63,163 bases of DNA from an uncultured Eubacteriales bacterium (GTDB taxonomy: Bacteria; Bacillota; Clostridia; Peptostreptococcales; Anaerovoracaceae): the NCBI GenBank assembly GCA_902790905.1, contig CADATO010000011.1, positions 1-63,163 on the forward strand. Direction: 5' to 3'. The notes beneath the pieces are model-generated. The model made no database searches and was not told where the DNA came from. It worked only from the letters and a program-made list of their open reading frames with translations. The position numbers and the translations under genes were made by a program. This document shows, piece after piece, positions 17,823 to 24,122 of this stretch (position 1 is the first letter of the stretch; each line of letters opens with the position of its first letter).

Positions 17823-18827
17823 TTGAAAGACTCTAAGCATATGAACGAAAAGTGGGAACAGAAGAATAGCGGGGATTATCTCATAAAAGAATTCAATACG
17901 GGAACCGGAAGCCCGGTCGTTGATAGGATGTTCGGTTTTGATATCACTGGGAATGTGATTCCGCATAGCTGGTACAAGACGATCGTAAACAAAGATGGCA
18001 AGCCTATGGCTAACGCTATCCTCGTCTTGGCAGAAATCGTTTACTGGTATCGTCCGACGGTGGAGCGGGATCCCCAGGACTCCAAGAAGATTACCATCAA
18101 AAAACGGTTCCATGGTGATGTGCTGCAGATGGGATATGGGCAGTTGGAAGAAAAGTTTAATTTAACACACTATCAGCTCCGTTCCGCTATCGCTGTGTTG
18201 GAGAACCTCGGTGTTATCCGCAGAGACTTCCGCAGTCTTACTGTACGTGGCATAAAGCTCAGCAATGTTATGTACATAGAACTTGATCCTGACCGTCTCT
18301 ATGAACTAACTTATCCGAACCGGCGAGATGAGCATGTTGAGGAAAATCAATATACCCCTATTAAAAAGATAACAGAGATCTATGGGAATGCCGACAAAGC
18401 CATATCGGAGAATCATATGACAAATACAAAGAATACTAAAGAGATTACTGACAAAGACTATCTGTCCATCTATCGTGATGCCGAGCAGAACTTCAAAACA
18501 CAGATCGAATACGACATCCTGAAAATCGATCATCCGCGTGAGATGGATAGGATCGATGAGATAGTAGAAATTGCAGTGGATGTCTTAGTCTCCCCGAAAA
18601 AGAGCTATAAGGTGAACGGCGAAGAAGTTCCAAAGGAGCGCGTTCAGGAACGGTTTCGCAAGATCAATTTCTTCGTCATGAAGTACATCTTGGAGTCATT
18701 GGCAAACTCAACAACCGAAATAAAGAACGTTAGGGCAATGCTGATCACAACAATGTATAACGCGCCGGCTACGATGGAGACATATTACGATGCAAAAGCG
18801 AGACACGATTTGGCGAAAAACAATTGA
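17823..18827 (+). CDS. DUF6017-type replication initiator / replisome organiser
   Basis: 334 residues from a TTG start, or 328 from ATG 17841; neither has a strong ribosome site. The N-terminal signature FNTGTGSPVVDRMFGFDITGNVIPHSWY, followed by a winged-helix-like region (LEEKFNLTHYQLRSAIAVLENLGVIRRDFR), is that of Firmicute mobile-element replication proteins. The C-terminal 110 residues (DILKIDHPREMDRIDEIVEIAVDVL...ITTMYNAPAT) match DUF6017. In this family it is thought to start replication of an excised element; no relaxase or conjugation gene is present here. Translation may depend on read-through of the terminator just upstream. Confidence 0.85.
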   Translation: MKDSKHMNEKWEQKNSGDYLIKEFNTGTGSPVVDRMFGFDITGNVIPHSWYKTIVNKDGKPMANAILVLAEIVYWYRPTVERDPQDSKKITIKKRFHGDVLQMGYGQLEEKFNLTHYQLRSAIAVLENLGVIRRDFRSLTVRGIKLSNVMYIELDPDRLYELTYPNRRDEHVEENQYTPIKKITEIYGNADKAISENHMTNTKNTKEITDKDYLSIYRDAEQNFKTQIEYDILKIDHPREMDRIDEIVEIAVDVLVSPKKSYKVNGEEVPKERVQERFRKINFFVMKYILESLANSTTEIKNVRAMLITTMYNAPATMETYYDAKARHDLAKNN

Positions 18828-18976
18828 TTTCAGCGCTAAAAGTCACTTGCAGGATAAAGATATCACTGGCTGCAAAAATGCTTCTTAGGAAAAAGAAAAA
18901 CCTCAAAAATGACACCGAAATGCGACAGTAAAACGAAGGGTCATACCCTCTCTCAGTACAGAAAGGAGGAACACCA

Positions 18977-19147
18977 ATGTCAAGAGTGAGTCAAAAGAAA
19001 AAGGAGGAGTGGGCGTTCTTCCTGAATGCACGAAACCGCATCGAGTACAACGAAAAGTGCAAACGATGCCAGAAAGATTGTAAACAAAGCTGGCGGGCAG
19101 AACTCGTTTATTGCCCGGATTACAGGAGCAAACGAGCAGAGTCCTGA
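18977..19147 (+). CDS. small cysteine-rich mobile-element protein
   Basis: 56 residues starting MSRVSQKKKEEWAFFLN after a strong AAAGGAGG site. Four Cys occur in C-x2-C-x3-C (residues 28-35) and YCPDY (46), suggesting a zinc-binding fold. It lies between rep and integrase, where excisionases and small regulators often sit, but it has no clear excisionase helix-turn-helix. The function is unknown. Confidence 0.7.
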   Translation: MSRVSQKKKEEWAFFLNARNRIEYNEKCKRCQKDCKQSWRAELVYCPDYRSKRAES

Positions 19148-19184
19148 TTGGAAAAGACTAAAGACTGTAATGTCAAATCGACAT

Positions 19185-19265
19185 AGCAAGCAAAGCATTT
19201 TTCCGTAAGAACGTCAAAACGCTTGCTTGCTGATCCGCTCTTTCTGGCTCAGCAAGCAAAGCCAT
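19185..19265 (+). repeat. AGCAAGCAAAGC repeats and hairpin before integrase
   Basis: The unit AGCAAGCAAAGC occurs directly twice (about 19187 and 19251), and an inverted copy lies between, giving a hairpin with a stem of CTTGCTTGCTGA-type. It lies in the leader of the integrase gene and could control integrase expression or be a recombinase or excisionase binding site. Confidence 0.5.
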
Positions 19266-19339
19266 CGTACTCCCAAAGGTCATAACGATGGTTAGGGCGG
19301 ACCCTAAGACCCTGGTTGAAAGAAAGGAGGTGTCACAGC

Positions 19340-20659
19340 GTGACAGGTATGAATAACGCACAACTGAATACTACCGCTATGACATCTCCCGATGCCGGTG
19401 CAATTCTTCCTGATCTCTCCCCGGATAAGGCGGTCGAATTATTGAAGCATCTCAGCACGCAGGGTATAATCGATCTGGGCAGTGCTGAAGAAGATATGAA
19501 GAAAAAGAAGCTTCAAGAGATATTGGAACAGCACCCATACGCGATCTATCAAGGTTCCGATGGGAAGTGGTATACACACATCCCAGATGAGAGCAGAAAG
19601 GAGAAACGTCGTAAAGTCGTAAAGACAACCTTAGAAAAAGTTCACGAAGAATTATACAAGCATTATACCGGAGAGAAAGAGCACGAACGCCTCATGAAGA
19701 CCACGATTGAGGATCTGTTTCCAAAATGGCTGGACTTTAAAGCGCTGCACACAGATGCCTCAACTTATATCACCAGGCTGAAGTCGGATTGGAAACGTTA
19801 CTATGAAGGCACCCCTATCGTGAAGATTCCGATTACAAAGCTGACCAGACTGCAGCTGGATGAATGGATCCACAGACTGATCAAAGAGAGGAATGTCTCT
19901 CAGAAACAGTACTCCAACTTTGTTACGATCATGAATCAGGTATTGGAGTATGCCGTGGATCTGGAAATCATCGAAAGCAATCCGTTCGCCCGTGTCAGAG
20001 TCGACGGAAGGCACTTGTTCAGACCGGAAAAGAAGAAGAGCAGCGAATCGGAGGTTTACTCTCTTGAGGAAGAAGCGGCACTTAAGGAACTTGCCTGGGC
20101 TGACTTTGAGAACCGGACGAAGACATACGTGCTGTCACCTTTGGCTGTACTGTTCCAGTTCGAGACGGGCGTAAGAATTGGCGAACTCTGTGTGCTCCGC
20201 TATGAAGATGTTCATGGTGATTACCTGAGAGTGCAACGCATGTACCGAAGAGATAACAAGGAAACCGTGCCATATACGAAAGGCTCCTATGGGGATCGTG
20301 ATGTCATTCTGACTTCGGAAGCGAAGCGCATCATTAAGATCTGCCGCCGATTTCAGAAGGAGAATGGCGCACCGAAGGACGGCTATATCTTCTCGATAGA
20401 TGACAATCCGTGCTCTTACTATGCGATTTCGGACCTGTACCGCAAGTACTGCAGTAAACTCGGGATCGAAATGAAGAGTTCACACAAGGTAAGGAAGACC
20501 GTGATCACGGCTCTGCTCGATGGTGATGTGAATGTCAACTCTGTGCGTGAGATGGCCGGTCATCGTGATGAGAAGACGACATACGCCAGTTACTATTATG
20601 ACCGGACATCAGCCGAGGATAAGGTGAAAAAAGTGGAGGCTGCGCTGCATCGGGGATGA
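19340..20659 (+). CDS. int: tyrosine site-specific integrase
   Basis: 439 residues from GTG 19340, ten bases after AAAGGAGG; an upstream TTG (19316) overlaps that site. It has an N-terminal core-binding (SAM-like) region (about 125-225) and a C-terminal catalytic domain. Catalytic residues are visible: Arg in ETGVRIGELCVLR, HKVRKT (H-x-x-R), the His in AGHRD, and the nucleophile Tyr in TYASYYYDR. It ends 184 bp before tRNA-Lys and probably integrates the element into the tRNA 3' end. Paired TACCCA repeats just downstream (20682, 20692) may be its arm sites. Confidence 0.95.
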   Translation: MTGMNNAQLNTTAMTSPDAGAILPDLSPDKAVELLKHLSTQGIIDLGSAEEDMKKKKLQEILEQHPYAIYQGSDGKWYTHIPDESRKEKRRKVVKTTLEKVHEELYKHYTGEKEHERLMKTTIEDLFPKWLDFKALHTDASTYITRLKSDWKRYYEGTPIVKIPITKLTRLQLDEWIHRLIKERNVSQKQYSNFVTIMNQVLEYAVDLEIIESNPFARVRVDGRHLFRPEKKKSSESEVYSLEEEAALKELAWADFENRTKTYVLSPLAVLFQFETGVRIGELCVLRYEDVHGDYLRVQRMYRRDNKETVPYTKGSYGDRDVILTSEAKRIIKICRRFQKENGAPKDGYIFSIDDNPCSYYAISDLYRKYCSKLGIEMKSSHKVRKTVITALLDGDVNVNSVREMAGHRDEKTTYASYYYDRTSAEDKVKKVEAALHRG

Positions 20660-20681
20660 CCTGATCGATGCAAGCACGGCC

Positions 20682-20698
20682 TACCCAGACCTACCCAA
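20682..20698 (+). repeat. paired TACCCA repeats between integrase and tRNA-Lys (possible arm sites)
   Basis: TACCCA at 20682-20687 and 20692-20697, 10 bp apart; GACCTACCCAA (20688-20698) is identical to 13805-13815 at the far end of segment C. Confidence 0.5.
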
Positions 20699-20803
20699 AG
20701 AAAACCGTTGTTTCAAAGGTCAGTTTAAGTCCAATAAGTCATTTCTGTTTTTTCGACACAACCCTGAAGAAACGCTAAAAAACCAACGTTTCTAAGGCAT
20801 ACG

Positions 20804-20833
20804 AAAAAACCTCCGAGATATTTCTCCCGGAGG
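20804..20833 (-). terminator. terminator of tRNA-Lys
   Basis: On the minus strand CCTCCG and CGGAGG form a stem with inner AGA/TCT pairs, followed by TTTTTT. It sits about 10 bp past the tRNA 3' end and belongs to the inserted element, not the original locus. Confidence 0.85.
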
Positions 20834-20843
20834 CCTCTCTACT

Positions 20844-20919
20844 TGGTACACCATCAGGGGCTCGAACCCTGGACACCCTGATTAAGAGTCAGGTGCTCTG
20901 CCAGCTGAGCTAATGGTGC
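20844..20919 (-). tRNA. tRNA-Lys (anticodon CTT)
   Basis: 76 nt cloverleaf with encoded CCA. Acceptor GCACCAT/ATGGTGT (one G-U), D-arm AGCTCAGCTGGCAGAGC, anticodon stem CCTGA/TCAGG with loop CTCTTAA (anticodon CTT, reading AAG), T-arm CAGGG-TTCGAGC-CCCTG. The last 24 bases are repeated three more times at 13724, 13373 and 6127, so the gene is the integration target. Each event restored an intact 3' end. Confidence 0.97.
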
Positions 20920-20947
20920 ACATCTGGCGCTTAACTGCGCAAAAAGG

Positions 20948-20976
20948 ATATTATCATTTTAGTGGGGCGGTGTCAA
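20948..20976 (-). promoter_or_regulatory. promoter of tRNA-Lys
   Basis: TTGACA (20971-20976) and TAATAT (20948-20953) on the minus strand with a 17 bp spacer, about 30 bases upstream of the tRNA. Confidence 0.8.
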
Positions 20977-21040
20977 CAAGAGATTTTGAAAAAGTGAAGT
21001 TTTTTATGGTCGGAACGTGTGCAGTTTTCGGGCACTTTCA

Positions 21041-21069
21041 TTGCGTGCATTGTATTTATTGTGTATAAT
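21041..21069 (+). promoter_or_regulatory. promoter of the Ala/Glu-rich membrane protein cluster
   Basis: TTGCGT (21041-21046) and TATAAT (21064-21069), 17 bp spacer. The octamer GCGATTCC (21120-21127) is in the 5' leader, just upstream of the ribosome site. Confidence 0.7.
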
Positions 21070-21149
21070 AAAACGGTATATGAGCATGGAGTAGTGTACC
21101 TGCTCGCATGTGGTGCTAAGCGATTCCATCTGGAGGTAGATAAGCAAAC

Positions 21150-21710
21150 ATGGAAGCGACGCTCGAGACGATCAGGCAGATCACGTATGAGTGTATCGAC
21201 TATATCGAGGAAAACGCTGTATGGCTGGGCATTGTCGGTGTGGCAGTGCTGATCCTGATGCTGCTGTTCGGCGGTCTGGCTGCGGCCAGCCGGAGCCGGA
21301 AGCAGACGAGAGCGCTCAGGCGGATCGACAAGAAGATGGAAAAACTGCTGGCTGCGCAGGAAGAGAGCGCGGGCGTCAGAGCCGGTCTTGCGGAAGATGT
21401 GGCTGCGATGAGAGCGTCTTCGGAAGAAGCGGCGGCTGCGGCGGCACCGACATATGCACAGACCGTGGATAGTTTCTTTGCAGAGACGCAGATCGAGACA
21501 TGCGAGATGGCAGCGGAAGAGAGTGCAGCAGAACCGGAAACTGTTGCAGCTGAGCCGGAAGAACCCGCGGAGGAACCGGCCCCGGAAGAGCCGGAAGAGG
21601 CCCCCGCATTTCCCGCACTGCAGGAGACCTTGCTGAACGGTGCGGCAGCACGCGGCAAAAGCGGTCGTCTTTACACACGTGAAGAACTGGAAAACCAGAT
21701 CAGAAAATAA
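21150..21710 (+). CDS. small membrane protein with acidic Ala/Glu/Pro-rich tail
   Basis: 186 residues. One membrane helix (about 25-48: AVWLGIVGVAVLILMLLFGGLAA), a basic patch (SRSRKQTRALRRIDKKMEKLL) that may form a short coiled coil, and an acidic Ala/Glu/Pro-rich tail (about 90-165). No enzyme motif is visible. It is first in a row with a zinc-ribbon/acidic membrane protein and UPF0182, and the next gene starts 15 bp after its stop. A cell-envelope assembly role is possible but unsupported. Confidence 0.75.
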   Translation: MEATLETIRQITYECIDYIEENAVWLGIVGVAVLILMLLFGGLAAASRSRKQTRALRRIDKKMEKLLAAQEESAGVRAGLAEDVAAMRASSEEAAAAAAPTYAQTVDSFFAETQIETCEMAAEESAAEPETVAAEPEEPAEEPAPEEPEEAPAFPALQETLLNGAAARGKSGRLYTREELENQIRK

Positions 21711-21725
21711 ATGGAGGAAGCAAGC

Positions 21726-24110
21726 ATGTATTGCAGAGAATGTGGAAAGCCGTTACTGGAAAGCGACAAATTCTGCAGTAATTGCGGGACACCCGTAAAA
21801 AAGATCGTTCCTGCCGATGAACCGATGTTCAAGACGGAAGGCGGAGACAGACCCATAAGGACGAAGACTGCACCGCTGCCCTCGTTCACTGCGCCAGAAC
21901 CGGCGGAGGAGCCGAAGGGCGAGCGCATGATTTTTGAGGCGATCGGCGACAGCATCAAATGGGATACGGATATTTTCCCGGATAAGACCAAAGCACCGAA
22001 AAAGACGGAGGATGTGGATTTCCACTGGAACCTCAGTGAGGACGAATTCAGAAACCGTCCTGTGGCACCCCCCCGCAGCAATGCGCGCCGCGAGCCGTCT
22101 CTCTGGTCGGGTGCGGATACACCGGCAGATACTGAGAAAAAGAGCACCGGCCTGAAACCATCCGACACCAACTCCTGGGAGGAACTGTTCGAGGGAACGC
22201 GTGCGGACGAAAAGAACACCCGGCAGGCGCCCGGCGTCGGCCGCAGCAGCATTGAAGCCTATTGGGAAGACATGTTCCGCAGAGACGGGGCTGTGCAGAG
22301 AGAGTCCCGCGAACTGCCGGAAAGACGTGCGCACCGCACGTCGATCTCCCGCGATGATATCCACCGCGGCATCGGCGATGAAGGTTCCGAGCGGCTCGAT
22401 CAGAACAAGCTCGAGGACACCATGACGCTTTCCCGCAGCGAGATGGAAGGCGCAATCCGTGAAGAACGCGAGGAGAAGACCGAGACGCGCGAAAACCGTG
22501 AAGTCGCGGAACTTGCCAGCCTGGCAGCGGCCGGGATCGGAGCAGGCCCGACGTTCGTACCGGAAGGCGTGGATGCGGTGACGCTGCCCGAAGACAAAGA
22601 GGCGGTCAAGCCGGCGGCGGAAGAAGAACCAGCGATCACCGGGGAAGAACTTGAAAAAGAGCTCTTTGCTGAAATGGAAGAGCCGATGACCGAAGCGCAG
22701 AAGATGCGTGCGCGTCAGACGGAGAAGATCGACAAGTTCTACACATTCAACAAAAAGAACGAGGAGTTCCAGAAGCTGCTCGATCAGGAATACGAGAGAT
22801 TTAAGGCCAGCCGTGAAGAGGATGACTTCGCCGAGGACCTGTACAAACTCGGCGACGAGAACTTCTTTGAGGACTACAGCCGCGAGGGCAACAGCCAGGC
22901 AGAAGAGATGGCCAAAGCCAGACAGACACTGTTCCATACGGACGAGTTCGCTGCGCTGAAAGACCTGCAGAAAGAAGCGGCGGCTGAGGAAGCGGCGGAA
23001 GAGCCTGCAGTGCAGGCGGAGGAAACGCCTGTCGAGGAATCGCCCATCCCCGCCGAACCGGCGGCGGAAGAAGCCCCGGAAGAACCGGCGGCCGAAGAAC
23101 CGGCAGAGGAACCGGCGCCGCGCCGCGAAAAGAAAAAGAAGTCCTTCCTGGGCAAACTGTTCGGTAAGGATGATGACGATGAAGCGGAAGAAGCGGCCGC
23201 CGAAGAAGAAGCCCCTGCGGAAGAAGCGGAAGCACCGACTGCGGAAGTGGTATCTGAAGCAGAAGAAAAGGCGGAAGAGACGCCCGAAGCACCTGCGGAA
23301 GAAGCGGCTCCTGCGGAGGAGGAAGAACCGGAGACAGCGAGCATCGTCTTCGAGCCCGAACAGGATGAGCCGGTCGTGAATACCGAGCCGGCCGAATCCG
23401 CTGAAGAAGCCGCTGCAGAAGAGGCACCTGCCGAAGCACCGGCCGAACCGGCAGCTGAAACAGCAGCAGAGCCGGAAGAAGAGACTGCACCGGCTGAAGA
23501 ACCGGCAGACGGGAAAGAAGATGCGGACAGCGCCGATGAAGCACCGGCCGCGGAAAGCGGGGCCGGGGAGGCGGAGTCCGCAGAAGAGCCGGAAGAAGAT
23601 ATCGATATGACCAAGACGGCGAGCATCGTCTTCGAGCCTGAACAGGACGAGCCGGTCGTGAATACCGAGCCGGATGAGCCCTCTGAAGAAGCGGCTGCGG
23701 AAGAAGATGCGGCTGCGGAACAGCTCCCGCGTACGACAGAACCGACGCGTGTGTATGAGAAGGGAGATATTCCTTCGCCGACGACAGAGGAGGAACGTGC
23801 GAGCCAGTTTGAAGAAAGCCGCGCAGAAGCATGGGATGCGTTCTTCAGCGACGATGAAGATGTCAATGCCGGCAATACATTCGATGCCGAGATCGATGAA
23901 AGGCCGTATGAAGAAGATGGCGAAAAACGCGGCGGCAATATCGCGGTTTCCATCCTGGCGGTCATTCTGGTCTTCCTGCTGGCGCTCATCGTGATCCGGC
24001 TGGCGATGCCTGACAGCATCATCTCGATCAAGCTTGATCAAATCACAGAGAAGATCCTGCACCTGTTCAACAGCGGTCTGGCGGGATCCCTTCTGCAACA
24101 TATCATGTAA
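21726..24110 (+). CDS. zinc-ribbon, acidic low-complexity membrane protein
   Basis: 794 residues. The N-terminal zinc ribbon is MYCRECGKPLLESDKFCSNCG. A long hydrophilic region follows, very rich in Glu, Ala and Pro from about 415 to 690, with an 18-residue repeat ASIVFEPEQDEPVVNTEP at about 538-555 and 632-649. A C-terminal membrane helix (about 735-758: GGNIAVSILAVILVFLLALIVIRLA) ends the protein. The cytoplasmic disordered region suggests a scaffold. The first ATG (21711) is unlikely because the GGAGG site lies just inside it; ATG 21726 fits. UPF0182 starts 12 bp downstream. Confidence 0.8.
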   Translation: MYCRECGKPLLESDKFCSNCGTPVKKIVPADEPMFKTEGGDRPIRTKTAPLPSFTAPEPAEEPKGERMIFEAIGDSIKWDTDIFPDKTKAPKKTEDVDFHWNLSEDEFRNRPVAPPRSNARREPSLWSGADTPADTEKKSTGLKPSDTNSWEELFEGTRADEKNTRQAPGVGRSSIEAYWEDMFRRDGAVQRESRELPERRAHRTSISRDDIHRGIGDEGSERLDQNKLEDTMTLSRSEMEGAIREEREEKTETRENREVAELASLAAAGIGAGPTFVPEGVDAVTLPEDKEAVKPAAEEEPAITGEELEKELFAEMEEPMTEAQKMRARQTEKIDKFYTFNKKNEEFQKLLDQEYERFKASREEDDFAEDLYKLGDENFFEDYSREGNSQAEEMAKARQTLFHTDEFAALKDLQKEAAAEEAAEEPAVQAEETPVEESPIPAEPAAEEAPEEPAAEEPAEEPAPRREKKKKSFLGKLFGKDDDDEAEEAAAEEEAPAEEAEAPTAEVVSEAEEKAEETPEAPAEEAAPAEEEEPETASIVFEPEQDEPVVNTEPAESAEEAAAEEAPAEAPAEPAAETAAEPEEETAPAEEPADGKEDADSADEAPAAESGAGEAESAEEPEEDIDMTKTASIVFEPEQDEPVVNTEPDEPSEEAAAEEDAAAEQLPRTTEPTRVYEKGDIPSPTTEEERASQFEESRAEAWDAFFSDDEDVNAGNTFDAEIDERPYEEDGEKRGGNIAVSILAVILVFLLALIVIRLAMPDSIISIKLDQITEKILHLFNSGLAGSLLQHIM
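23337..23672 (+). repeat. 54 bp repeat pair within the acidic protein gene
   Basis: 23337-23390 and 23619-23672 are almost identical and encode the same 18 residues. This suggests a recent internal duplication. Confidence 0.85.
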
Positions 24111-24122
24111 AGGAGTTTAGTC

